Assembly: GCF_900142465.1 (NCBI RefSeq)
Contig: NZ_FRAX01000003.1
Location: 62,001 to 126,000, forward strand
Direction: 5' to 3'
DNA length: 64,000 bases
Origin: Fibrobacter sp. UWH6
GTDB taxonomy: Bacteria > Fibrobacterota > Fibrobacteria > Fibrobacterales > Fibrobacteraceae
The position numbers and the translations under genes are program-made. Of the stretch, positions 17,383 to 25,166 are shown piece after piece. Position 1 is the stretch's first letter; each line of letters begins with the position of its first letter. Below the pieces are notes generated by a model. That model worked only from the letters and a program-made list of their open reading frames with translations, was not told the DNA's origin and did no database searches.

Positions 17383-18006
17383 TTAGGTTCCATACAGGGT
17401 CCCGTCGATACAGCTTTTCGCCAGGTCGGCCACCGCCGGGCATGCCGAATCCGTATGCAGGAATGGATCAGCCAGAACTCGCATCATCCATTCCTTGACC
17501 AGCAACCACATCTTCCAATTCCTTTGAGATTTCCTCCCTTGATTCGGGAGTCAAATTTCGACCCTTGAAAGAATCCCTTTTTAGTTGAACCTTTAGACTA
17601 TCAAAGAAAATACCCCGCCATTCATCATCGGCCTTACCCGACAGAATTTTTCCATAGACGTCTTTAACAAACCGAACGGCCTCGTCTAGGTTTTCTTCTT
17701 TCAACGGACCATAGATTGCTCTCTTCCCCATTCTGCGGCTTACGGCAAACATATCCCATCTCACGATTAATACGGAAACCATCCGGACACGCAAGGACAT
17801 TCTTCATCACAGGGTAGAAATTCCTGTCTGAATACCAGAAAAAAGGCTCATCAAAAAAAACTGGAGGCAATTCCCCAATAGGGCGTTTCAGCCGGACCTC
17901 AATCCCGAAACTAACCTTCATGGACACCTTACGGTTCTGCTCAGGATACCCGATTTTCGCCATTCTGTTTAGCTTTCTGCGCCCCACTCTTCTTTATTCG
18001 GCCCAT
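17383..18006 (-). pseudogene. Frameshifted remnant of an unidentified gene
   Basis: Coding-like sequence runs on the minus strand but changes frame at least twice. A well-spaced ribosome site GGAGAGG precedes an ATG at 18006 that stops after 21 codons. The next frame (17987-17664) encodes a segment with VFFDEPFFWYSDRNFYPVMK and NVLACPDGF. Near 17735 the reading continues in another frame (KRAIYGPLKEENLDEAVRF, to 17468). A third frame from about 17511 ends with ADPFLHTDSACPAVADLAKS and stops at 17383, directly abutting the upstream plus-strand gene. Put together these would make a protein of about 200 aa. I do not recognise the family. It is either a decayed gene or one affected by sequencing errors. 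Confidence 0.6.
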
Positions 18007-18134
18007 TTTACACCTCTCCTCCCATTATCGTATCCAAAATTCAGTTTGCAAAATTCGATAAAAATCACATTTTGAATATGGAACCACCCCACAAACCAAA
18101 TAATTTCGTATTTTAAGGCACGAAAAGGAGTTTT

Positions 18135-18710
18135 ATGAGAAAATCCGGTACGCTTTTACAAAATCTGTTTTGTTCTGTTGCATTGACCGTTGCCATTTCT
18201 GCAGGAGCCGCCTCCGCCCAGCTAGCCCTGGAACAGCCCAAGATGGCCGACGTCCAGCTCATGCAGGATAGCACCACCAACCAGCCCATGAAAATGGACT
18301 TTTCCAAGCCCCTGGCCGGCATCAGCGATCCTGGCATCCTCTTTAGCCATTTCTCTAACCGCCCCCTGCTGATCTACTACTTCAGCCCCAAGTGCCCCCA
18401 CTGCCAGCGCCACATGCCCGAAATCCAGGACCTGATGAAGGAATATGAAAAGGACGGCCTGACCGGTATCGCCATCGGCCTCGGCGGCGGCATCAAGAAG
18501 AACGACATCCGCCTCTTTATCGACCAGTACAAGGTGGTCATCCCCGTCTTCCAGGACTCCGAGTACAAGTTCGCCCCGGCCTACGGCACCGGTTACATCC
18601 CCGTGGTCTACCTGGTGAACCCCGACGGGACATTCTACCGCTACGAGACGGTGAACGACGCCAACATGAACCACCTGCGAGCCACCCTGAACAAGATGCT
18701 CAAGAAATAG
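18135..18710 (+). CDS. TlpA/ResA-like secreted thioredoxin-fold protein
   Basis: 191 aa. A signal peptide covers about residues 1-32 (SAGAASAQ). The thioredoxin-like domain has the redox motif CPHC (about residues 89-92, in YFSPKCPHCQ) and the cis-proline region GTGYIPVVYLV. A periplasmic disulfide-reductase or redox role is likely by family. The motif CPHC, as in DsbA, is more oxidising than classical CGPC, though TlpA-type proteins vary. Ribosome site AAGGAG precedes the ATG. It lies between two broken genes, so no intact partner shows its substrate. Confidence 0.85.
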   Translation: MRKSGTLLQNLFCSVALTVAISAGAASAQLALEQPKMADVQLMQDSTTNQPMKMDFSKPLAGISDPGILFSHFSNRPLLIYYFSPKCPHCQRHMPEIQDLMKEYEKDGLTGIAIGLGGGIKKNDIRLFIDQYKVVIPVFQDSEYKFAPAYGTGYIPVVYLVNPDGTFYRYETVNDANMNHLRATLNKMLKK

Positions 18711-18744
18711 GCTGGACATCAGGTTCACACGCTCTAACTTTTAA

Positions 18745-18777
18745 AAAGGGACCTCTACGAGGTCTCTTCTTTTTTTG
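18745..18777 (+). terminator. Terminator after the TlpA-like gene
   Basis: Hairpin GGGACCTC-TAC-GAGGTCTC followed by TTCTTTTTTT, 37 nt after the stop codon. Confidence 0.85.
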
Positions 18778-18819
18778 CAGACCGACAATGCTGTATTCCC
18801 CGCACAAAAACAAGGAGGG

Positions 18820-19391
18820 TTAGACAAGAACAAGAAGTTCATCATTCTTGCTGCGGCAGGCATTCTCGCCGCATGCGGCGCAGCAGCTCTACAGTTTCAG
18901 CACCCCATTCGACAGAGAAACCTGCAATGTATCCGCCGACAAGTCCTCCGCCCAATGGGAAAGCCATATAGAAAGTGCAGAAGCAAAGTTCCCTCAGGAA
19001 CCTGGACGGAAACGGGCTTTGTTGTTTATGATGGGATAATGGAAGAAGTTTTTGAAGATTACATCCCCCACGAAATAAACACCATTTCCATCACAGAAAA
19101 CACAATCACCTTCAGTTCACCGCAAAACCCAGATTGAGACTTCTACAAGAACGAATTAGAGGCAGCATCAACGGAACCCAGTACTCCTTCACGGACGTCA
19201 ATCTATACAGAGGAATGAGTTCGGATATAGCGACATTCACCCTTTCCGCAAACGGGAAGCAATGCCAGTACCGTTACATCTACGATCACAAGAAGGAAAA
19301 CTGCACCTCAGAAAACATTCCCTATATGAACCTCGATGATTACGAAAGCGAAGGGGGATTCTACAAGTGCATCACCAACCTAACAAAATAA
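18820..19391 (+). pseudogene. Broken lipoprotein-like gene
   Basis: A ribosome site GGAGGG (18815-18819) is followed directly by TTA, not a start codon. The frame then encodes a lipoprotein signal (DKNKKFIILAAAGILAACG). Reading continues in a second frame from about 18900 (FSTPFDRETCNVSADKS), returns to the first near 18990 (GTWTETGFVVYDGIMEEVF), stops at 19135-19137, and continues in a third frame to 19391 (GSINGTQYSFTDVNLYRGM, ending in CITNLTK). Together the pieces describe a secreted lipoprotein of about 190 aa with several cysteines. At least three frameshifts and a lost start indicate a pseudogene. Family not recognised. Confidence 0.65.
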
Positions 19392-19454
19392 CAGATCCAG
19401 TTGATGAAATAGAATATTTTTGCTATATTCCCGCCACACTTGAGAAAGTAGTAT

Positions 19455-19528
19455 GGTCGAGTAGCTCAGTTGGATAGAGCATCTGCCTTCTAAGCAGAGG
19501 GTCGTGGGTTCGAATCCCGCCTCGACTA
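19455..19528 (+). tRNA. tRNA-Arg (anticodon UCU)
   Basis: Full cloverleaf of 74 nt: acceptor GGTCGAG/CTCGACT (G1-U72 wobble), D stem GCTC/GAGC, anticodon arm TCTGC-CTTCTAA-GCAGA with anticodon TCT, and T arm GTGGG-TTCGAAT-CCCGC. CCA is not encoded (ATG follows the discriminator A). It decodes AGA. Confidence 0.97.
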
Positions 19529-19534
19529 TGAAAG

Positions 19535-19564
19535 AAGACCACCCCCTGTGGGTGGTCTTTTTTT
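19535..19564 (+). terminator. Terminator of tRNA-Arg
   Basis: Perfect 10-bp hairpin AAGACCACCC/GGGTGGTCTT followed by T-rich sequence, 6 nt after the tRNA. Confidence 0.92.
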
Positions 19565-19973
19565 CATATCCGAGACGTAGAAACTGCAGCAAGCCGCCAG
19601 GCTTGCTGCATCCCGCCTGTTCCAACGCAGACCTCATCCCTTTCAGCGATTCTACTAACCATTTCCCGATTTCCGTTACGTTTAGTACGTAGTTTATTAC
19701 TTTGTTCGCCACAAAATTTGAGTTATAGTCTTATTTTGGGGGCTTTTTTAATAAAAATTTGCATTTTTCGTCCGACTCTCCCCTTTTTTCGGACACCTTT
19801 CGTTACTTTATCTTAAAAAATTACTAACTAAAGCACACCTAAGGTCCCCATTTAGTTAGTAAAATCGGCATTTTCACCATTTTGCCCTCAAAAAACATAT
19901 AGTTTTTTTCTATTGCCAGCCATATAAAAAAAGTCTATTCTATTCCCCATCAATTTTTCCTATCTTACGCACC
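19565..19973 (+). promoter_or_regulatory. Long AT-rich leader/intergenic region before metF
   Basis: About 410 nt without a convincing gene. It holds two inverted repeats: GTCCGA/TCGGAC at 19770-19775 and 19789-19794, and a perfect 12-bp arm pair TTACTAACTAAA (19821-19832) and TTTAGTTAGTAA (19851-19862), with a small palindrome ACCTAAGGT in its loop. A TATCTT box sits 7 nt before metF. I could not match the region to a SAM or THF riboswitch by eye. Alternatives are an operator for metF or the remnant of an element inserted next to the tRNA. Confidence 0.4.
19961..19966 (+). promoter_or_regulatory. -10-like box 7 nt before metF
   Basis: TATCTT at 19961-19966, spacer ACGCACC, then ATG at 19974, with no Shine-Dalgarno sequence. 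Suggests a leaderless metF mRNA, in which case the inverted repeats upstream would act on DNA and not as an RNA leader. Confidence 0.4.
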
Positions 19974-20864
19974 ATGAAAATCGTTGATATTCTCAAGCAA
20001 GACAAGATGTCCCTCTCCTTCGAAGTGTTCCCGCCCAAGAAGGAAACCAGTTTTGAAAGCGTGAAAAACGCCACCGAATCTATCGCTGCCCTTGGCCCCG
20101 CCTTTATGAGCGTCACCTACGGCGCAGGCGGCGGCGTCAGCCAGTACACCCTGGAAATTGCCAAGAATCTGAAGTCCAAGTTCGGCGTGCCCATGCTGGC
20201 CCACCTGACTTGCGTGTCTAGCAGCAAGGAAACCGTGAAGCAGCGCATCGAAGACATGAAGGCTGCAGGTATCACTAACGTCATGGCCCTCCGCGGTGAC
20301 CTCACTCCGGAACTGATCGCCAACGGCCGTACCGACTGCGACTACCACCACGCCGTGGAACTGGTCCGCGAACTGAAGGATAGCGGCGCAGACTTCTGCA
20401 TCGGAGCCGCCTGCTACCCCGAAAAGCACCCCGAAAGTGCCAACCAGCGCGAAGACATCAAGTATCTTAAGGAAAAGGTGGACGCCGGTGCCGACTTCCT
20501 GACTACCCAGATGATTTTCGACAACAACCTGTTTTTCAACTTCCTGTACAAGCTTCGTGAAGCAGGCGTTACCTGTCCGGTACTCCCCGGTATCATGCCC
20601 ATTACCAACGCCAACCAGGTAGAACGAGCCATCAAGCTTTCCGGCTCCTTCATGCCCCAGCGTTTCAAATCCCTGGTAGACAAGTTCGGTAGCGACCCCG
20701 AGGCCATGAAGCAGGCTGGTATCATCTACGCCAGCGACCAGATTATCGACCTCTACGCCAACGGAATCACCAACGTCCACGTTTATTCCATGAACAAGCC
20801 CGACGTTGCCGAAGGAATCATGAGGAACGTTTCTGCCATCCTGGGCAAGAACTTTATCGCCTAA
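19974..20864 (+). CDS. metF: 5,10-methylenetetrahydrofolate reductase
   Basis: FAD-dependent TIM-barrel enzyme (296 aa) that makes 5-methyl-THF for methionine synthesis. The N-terminus SLSFEVFPPKKE carries the conserved catalytic Glu, and YGAGGG, LRGD and CYPEKHPE match the family's active-site and FAD segments, followed by TTQMIFDN and PGIMPI. The length is that of the E. coli enzyme, without the regulatory domain of eukaryotic forms. Single gene with its own terminator. Confidence 0.96.
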   Translation: MKIVDILKQDKMSLSFEVFPPKKETSFESVKNATESIAALGPAFMSVTYGAGGGVSQYTLEIAKNLKSKFGVPMLAHLTCVSSSKETVKQRIEDMKAAGITNVMALRGDLTPELIANGRTDCDYHHAVELVRELKDSGADFCIGAACYPEKHPESANQREDIKYLKEKVDAGADFLTTQMIFDNNLFFNFLYKLREAGVTCPVLPGIMPITNANQVERAIKLSGSFMPQRFKSLVDKFGSDPEAMKQAGIIYASDQIIDLYANGITNVHVYSMNKPDVAEGIMRNVSAILGKNFIA

Positions 20865-20891
20865 AATCACAAAAAAAAAGCATTTTTTGCG

Positions 20892-20928
20892 AAAATCCGC
20901 CTATATTCCAACTTGGGCGGATTTTTTT
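20892..20928 (+). terminator. Terminator after metF
   Basis: Arms AAAATCCGCC (20892-20901) and GGCGGATTTT (20916-20925) run into a T tract. Confidence 0.85.
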
Positions 20929-21019
20929 ATTCCATTGTTAAAATAAAAGTTTGTTTTTTAAAAATTCAAATTATATATATTGTCTAGGAACCGCCCCTTC
21001 TGGGCGAAAAAGGATATAT

Positions 21020-21544
21020 ATGATCTCTTACAATGACGCTTACAAGATCGCCGCCGAAATTCACCAGGGACAAGTGGACAAGGCCGGTGGCCCCTACATC
21101 GATTTTCTGCAGAATGTTGTTGACAACCTTAAAGCCAAGGGCGAACCTGAAGAAGTGCAAGTCCTTGCCCTGCTTCAAGATACCACAACTGCATCTGCCA
21201 AGAAGACTGCTGCGGACCTGGTCCAGATGGGCGTACCCGCCGACCTGGTCGCAAAGATCGAGAAGATGACTTACCACAAGAACCAGAGCTGGATCGACGA
21301 ATACAGCTGCAAGCTGATGGCCCAAGGCGTTCCCGCCGAAGAAGCCACTTACGAAGCCCGCGAAAAGGAATTCGTCAAGTTCGCCGAAAGCCTGAAGGAA
21401 GACCCCGTCATGGCCAAGGCCAAGGCTGCTATCCTTACCACGCTCCTGGAAGACAAGTATATCCGCCGTAACGAACGCCGCGAACTGAAGACCAAGTTCC
21501 GTCTGAAGAAATATCAGGCTGCAGTCGAAGCGCTGGGCGTGTAG
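21020..21544 (+). CDS. RelA/SpoT-HD-like protein with degenerate metal site
   Basis: 174 aa from the ATG at 21020 (ribosome site AAAAAGGA; the longer frame upstream has no such site). The N-terminal 60 residues follow the pattern of (p)ppGpp hydrolase HD domains: AAEIHQGQVDKAGGPYIDF, then LALLQD. His15 is kept. The His expected after PYID is Phe29, and the HD dyad is QD (Gln53-Asp54), so three-quarters of the metal site looks altered. The remainder is helical and charged. Catalysis is doubtful; a scaffold or sensor role is possible. Single gene with a terminator behind it. Confidence 0.7.
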   Translation: MISYNDAYKIAAEIHQGQVDKAGGPYIDFLQNVVDNLKAKGEPEEVQVLALLQDTTTASAKKTAADLVQMGVPADLVAKIEKMTYHKNQSWIDEYSCKLMAQGVPAEEATYEAREKEFVKFAESLKEDPVMAKAKAAILTTLLEDKYIRRNERRELKTKFRLKKYQAAVEALGV

Positions 21545-21579
21545 TTAGGACGGGAAGCCCCCTCCAGACGAAAGTCTAT

Positions 21580-21608
21580 AGACGAGAGTTTCTCTCGTCT
21601 TTTTTTTG
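21580..21608 (+). terminator. Terminator after the HD-like gene
   Basis: Perfect hairpin AGACGAGAG-TTT-CTCTCGTCT followed by T7. Confidence 0.92.
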
Positions 21609-21708
21609 TTAAAACATGTAAAAAGAACTTTCCAAAATTCAAGCTTTTGCTAAATTTACCCGCGTCGAGACCATAAGGTTTCGCAAACATTTAAAAAGGA
21701 ACATTATC

Positions 21709-22827
21709 ATGGCTAATAAGGTCTATAACTTTAGCGCAGGCCCGTCTGTCCTGCCCGAACAAGCACTCAAGGAAGCTTCTGAAGCATGCATCGACTATGC
21801 AAACTCTGGCATCAGTATTCTCTCCATGAGTCACCGTTCAAAGCCCATCGAGAACATGTTCCTGGAAACTGAACAGCTTCTCCGCGACCTCATGGGTATC
21901 CCCGCCAACTACGACATCATTTTCCTCGGCGGTGGCTGCTCTCTGCTGTTCTGCATGATGCCGATGAACTTCCTCCCAGCTGACGGCGTTGCCGACTACA
22001 CCGACACTGGTGTCTGGGCAAACAAGGCTCTCAAGGAAGCTAAGCAGTTCGGTAACGTTAACGTTGCTTGCTCCACCAAGGCTGATGTGTACAACCACAT
22101 CGACAAGAACCTCCAGCTCAGCGACAACGCAACCTACCTCCACGTTACCGCTAACAACACCATTTACGGTACCGAATGGCACAACTTCCCGAAGCCCAAG
22201 TCTGGCTTCCTCATGGCTGACATGAGCTCCGACTTCCTCGCCCGCAAGGTGAACGTGGAAGACTTCGGCGTGATCTACGGCGGCGCACAGAAGAACATCT
22301 CCTGCGCAGGCGTTACCGTTTCCATCATCCGTAAGGACTTGCTCGGCAAGGTCGATCGTCAGATCCCCACCATGCTGAACTTCAAGACTCACCTGGACGA
22401 AAAGACCGGCGTGAACTCCATGTTCAATACTCCTCCGGTATTCGCAGTCTACACCATGAACCGCACCCTCAACTGGCTCAAGCAGATCGGCGGTGTTGAC
22501 GCTATCGAAAAGATCAACCGCGAAAAGGCAGCTCTCCTTTACAGCGCCATCGACAACTCCAAGGTGTTCGTCGGTACCGCTGCTAAGGAAGACCGTTCTC
22601 TCATGAACGTTCCCTTCGTGTTCAACCGCGAAGTTGTTTCCGAAGAAAAGGATGCAGACATGGCTAAGGACTTCATCGAATTCGCAAAGTCCAAGGGTCT
22701 CGTCCAGATCAAGGGTCACCGTTCTGTTGGCGGCTTCCGCGCTTCCATCTACAACGCAATGCCCATCGAAGGCGTGCAGGCTCTCGTTGACTGCATGGGC
22801 GACTACGAAAAGAAGATCCTGGGCTAG
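21709..22827 (+). CDS. serC: Phosphoserine aminotransferase
   Basis: PLP enzyme (372 aa) converting 3-phosphohydroxypyruvate to phosphoserine in serine synthesis; also used in B6 synthesis in some bacteria. NFSAGPSVLPEQAL at the N-terminus is diagnostic, with SMSHRS, FLGGG and ADMSSDF. The PLP lysine is in GGAQKNISCAG (about residue 195). The C-terminal GHRSVGGFRASIYNA binds the phosphate group. Ribosome site AAAGGA. Single gene followed by a UUCG-loop terminator. Codon use is strongly biased to preferred codons, which fits high expression. Confidence 0.97.
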   Translation: MANKVYNFSAGPSVLPEQALKEASEACIDYANSGISILSMSHRSKPIENMFLETEQLLRDLMGIPANYDIIFLGGGCSLLFCMMPMNFLPADGVADYTDTGVWANKALKEAKQFGNVNVACSTKADVYNHIDKNLQLSDNATYLHVTANNTIYGTEWHNFPKPKSGFLMADMSSDFLARKVNVEDFGVIYGGAQKNISCAGVTVSIIRKDLLGKVDRQIPTMLNFKTHLDEKTGVNSMFNTPPVFAVYTMNRTLNWLKQIGGVDAIEKINREKAALLYSAIDNSKVFVGTAAKEDRSLMNVPFVFNREVVSEEKDADMAKDFIEFAKSKGLVQIKGHRSVGGFRASIYNAMPIEGVQALVDCMGDYEKKILG

Positions 22828-22858
22828 TCCTAAGACAGCGTAAAGCTGAAAGTTTAAA

Positions 22859-22889
22859 GGTTAAAGGATTCGTCCTTTAACCTTTTTTT
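22859..22889 (+). terminator. Terminator after serC with UUCG tetraloop
   Basis: GGTTAAAGGA-TTCG-TCCTTTAACC followed by T7. The next 28 nt (22890-22917) are CTTTATC-type 7-mers, so the terminator is joined to a heptad repeat. Confidence 0.92.
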
Positions 22890-23001
22890 CTTTATCCTTT
22901 TCGCTTTATCCTTTATCCTAAAAAGGGTGCTTAGGCATCGGGATTCTTTTGCATAAATGATCTGTTGCCACTTTCACCCGAAGAATTTTTACTTTATAGT
23001 C

Positions 23002-23319
23002 ATGAAGTTTATTAATGCCATTCTGCTTTCGTTGGTTTTGTCGTTTGGGCTAAATGGCTGTTCCAAAACAGACGTTGTTGTAGGAGGCTTAGTATTTGGA
23101 ACCTACATGATACTTGATGCGGGCTCCCAAGACACTAAGAAAACGGATTCCACGGCGATTGTTTCAGACTCCTCAAAAACGGATTCTACAACTCAAACCA
23201 CAAGTGCCGCAAAGAATGCACTTTCCTTTCTAGGATATACGATTGCGATAGGCCTCATCGTCGGACTTCCCGTCTTACTGGTTGTATTGATGGGGGCAAG
23301 TCCCGGCCTTGGGGACTGA
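23002..23319 (+). CDS. Small lipoprotein with C-terminal membrane segment
   Basis: 105 aa from the ATG at 23002. The signal peptide ends in a lipobox-like LNGC (Cys19). A short Ser/Thr/Lys/Asp-rich stretch (about 46-70) carries two TKKTDST/SKTDSTT-type repeats. A hydrophobic segment near residues 74-98 (IAIGLIVGLPVLLVVLMG) precedes the C-terminus. A lipoprotein with a second membrane span is odd. I do not recognise a family. It lies alone between serC and psd; a hairpin CCCGA-GGCA-TCGGG with T7 (23339-23360) ends it. Confidence 0.6.
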   Translation: MKFINAILLSLVLSFGLNGCSKTDVVVGGLVFGTYMILDAGSQDTKKTDSTAIVSDSSKTDSTTQTTSAAKNALSFLGYTIAIGLIVGLPVLLVVLMGASPGLGD

Positions 23320-23338
23320 CGACAGGATAAAAAAAGAA

Positions 23339-23360
23339 CCCGAGGCATCGGGATTTTTTT
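23339..23360 (+). terminator. Terminator overlapping the psd promoter
   Basis: CCCGA-GGCA-TCGGG followed by A and T7. The T tract runs directly into the TATCTT box of psd. A related AGGCATCGGGATT without a full stem is at 22931-22944. Confidence 0.7.
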
Positions 23361-23365
23361 ATCTT
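23360..23365 (+). promoter_or_regulatory. -10-like box 7 nt before psd
   Basis: TATCTT, spacer TACTCTT, then ATG at 23373, with no ribosome-binding sequence. Confidence 0.4.
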
Positions 23366-23372
23366 TACTCTT

Positions 23373-24224
23373 ATGAATTCTGCATTTTACGTCTTTATGA
23401 AGTTGCTGCCCAAGAACGCAGCCAGCCGTGCCTTTGGCGCAATCACTCGTCTTCGTTTGCCGATTATCAGCAAGGTGGCCCGCAACATGTTCTGCAGCTA
23501 CTACAAGCTGAACATGGACGAATCCGAGTACCCGCTGGAACATTACGCCAACATCGGCGAGCTGTTCATCCGCAGGTTAAAGCCGGGCATGCGTCCCATT
23601 GCAGATACCGAAATCGTTAGCCCTGTGGACGGCGTTCTTTCCCAGACTGCAACTTTCGACGAAAAGCAGGAACTGATTCAGGCCAAGGGCAAGACCTACA
23701 CCCTGAAGGACCTGCTCCGCGACGAGGAAATGGCCAAGCGTTTTGAAGGCGGCGCCTTTGCCACCATCTACCTGGCACCGTTCAACTACCACCGCATCCA
23801 CAGCCCCGTGAAGGGTCAAGTCCTGGACGCCAGCTACTGCCCCGGCACCCTGTGGCCGGTGAACGTAGGCAGCGTGGAACGTGTGGAAGGCCTGTTCTGC
23901 ATTAACGAACGCCTGACCAGCCACATCCGCCTGGAAGATGGATCCGAAATCCTGGTCGTGAAAGTGGGCGCCACCAACGTGGGCCGCATCGGCGTAGCCT
24001 ACACCGACGAACTGCTGACCAACGCAGGCAAGCTCCCCCGTGACCAGAAGCGTTTTGACTGGATGCCCAAGGCCCCTATCGCCGTAGAAAAGGGTGGCGA
24101 ACTGGGCCGTTTCGAAATGGGCAGCACCGTGATTCTCGTGGTGGACAAGAAGATCCGCGAACGCAATCCGGAACTGTTCAAGAGCCGCGTAGGCCAGGCC
24201 GTGAAGGTGGGCGAAGCCCTCTAA
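23373..24224 (+). CDS. psd: Phosphatidylserine decarboxylase (proenzyme)
   Basis: Makes phosphatidylethanolamine at the inner membrane (283 aa). The proenzyme cleaves itself at a conserved GST: here RFEMGSTVIL (about residues 246-255), with Met in place of the usual Leu before Gly. The Ser becomes the pyruvoyl group of a short alpha subunit of about 33 residues. Supporting motifs are LFIRRLKPG, SPVDG and FNYHRIHSPVKG with the catalytic histidines. The length matches the E. coli type. The next gene follows by 25 nt, so the two may be co-transcribed. No pssA is seen in the window. Confidence 0.95.
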   Translation: MNSAFYVFMKLLPKNAASRAFGAITRLRLPIISKVARNMFCSYYKLNMDESEYPLEHYANIGELFIRRLKPGMRPIADTEIVSPVDGVLSQTATFDEKQELIQAKGKTYTLKDLLRDEEMAKRFEGGAFATIYLAPFNYHRIHSPVKGQVLDASYCPGTLWPVNVGSVERVEGLFCINERLTSHIRLEDGSEILVVKVGATNVGRIGVAYTDELLTNAGKLPRDQKRFDWMPKAPIAVEKGGELGRFEMGSTVILVVDKKIRERNPELFKSRVGQAVKVGEAL

Positions 24225-24249
24225 CCTAGAGCGTTCCGATCCCTCCGCA

Positions 24250-25122
24250 ATGGCAGTTTCCATCGGCAAATTCATTCAAGACAATCCCGCGTTGTTCAAG
24301 GCGACAGCGGGATTTGTCGCTTTATTCAGGGACCTGCAGGATCCTGTCGTAGCCGTAACGCGGCACTGCAAAACTATCGAGGAAAAGGTGGGCTGGGTTT
24401 TACTGGGCACGGCATTATTCCAGAATTGCAGCTACCCGGAATTCGCAAACCTGATGCGAGCACTCCACGAGAGGTTCCCTGGAGACGCTCTATGGAAACT
24501 GCCTGTCCCCAAGGAAGAAGAAATCAACAACTGCGAGGAATCCGTCTTTCACACCCGCAGTTGGGAACTGTTTGATCATGCCGCAGGCATTTTCTGGAGC
24601 GTGGGCGCCTTTATGCGGAACCACGGCGCAGGCCCCGACCACAAGGGGAACAATAGCATCACCGATTACGTCGCCTCCCGCACCCCCGAGGAACTCTGGC
24701 GAGACCTGGGCGAAATCTACTTCATGGGAAAATCCAACCCGAGGCCCAAGGCTTGCGCCGCCATCTACCGTCTGATTACAGAAGAACCGGTAGGCCTTGG
24801 ACTCCGCTGCAAACCTACATCCAAGATGCCCCACCTGCCCCTGACCATGGGCGCCCGCCGTTACATTTCTATTCTCGGCCCTGCCAGCAGCGAAAATGGC
24901 GGAGACGGATTCGCCAACATGACCCCCAAGGAAAAACAGGTCATGGCCAACCAGCTATTTGTAGCCCTGGCCAAGGAAATCCAGGCGTCCCCCTACCTCT
25001 CGTCTCACAGTATGCAGTACTTCCTGGAGAATGGCAAGGATGGGTTCATTTGTAGACAAGTGACCGACCACTGCAAAAAATGCCCCCTCCATGAGTTCTG
25101 CAATTACGCCGAAAAAAAGTGA
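24250..25122 (+). CDS. Putative 4Fe-4S protein resembling HhH-GPD DNA glycosylases
   Basis: 290 aa. The C-terminus contains CRQVTDHCKKCPLHEFC, which is exactly the C-x6-C-x2-C-x5-C spacing of the iron-sulfur loop of endonuclease III and MutY (about residues 269-285). Upstream the helical pattern is compatible with that fold: VGWVLLGTALFQNCSYPEF at the first helices and NPRPKACAAIYRL where the catalytic-Lys hairpin would lie. A clear Asp equivalent to Asp138 is not obvious (the region reads LPLTMGARRYISILG). I infer a divergent DNA-repair or nucleic-acid-binding iron-sulfur protein. The match outside the cluster is weak, so function remains open. Confidence 0.6.
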   Translation: MAVSIGKFIQDNPALFKATAGFVALFRDLQDPVVAVTRHCKTIEEKVGWVLLGTALFQNCSYPEFANLMRALHERFPGDALWKLPVPKEEEINNCEESVFHTRSWELFDHAAGIFWSVGAFMRNHGAGPDHKGNNSITDYVASRTPEELWRDLGEIYFMGKSNPRPKACAAIYRLITEEPVGLGLRCKPTSKMPHLPLTMGARRYISILGPASSENGGDGFANMTPKEKQVMANQLFVALAKEIQASPYLSSHSMQYFLENGKDGFICRQVTDHCKKCPLHEFCNYAEKK

Positions 25123-25166
25123 CGAACCCCAAACAGAGAGCCTCACAAATACTAAATTCAAACTGT

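Noticed and set aside
19380-19712. Open frame on the minus strand across tRNA-Arg and its terminator, checked as an integrase remnant
   Set aside because: It reads through the tRNA and hairpin and shows no recombinase motifs (no Arg/His/Arg/Tyr pattern), so it is chance coding.
19565-19973. SAM or THF riboswitch before metF
   Set aside because: No SAM-I, SAM-II or THF core could be aligned by eye; the visible repeats are simple inverted repeats. A covariance-model search would settle it.
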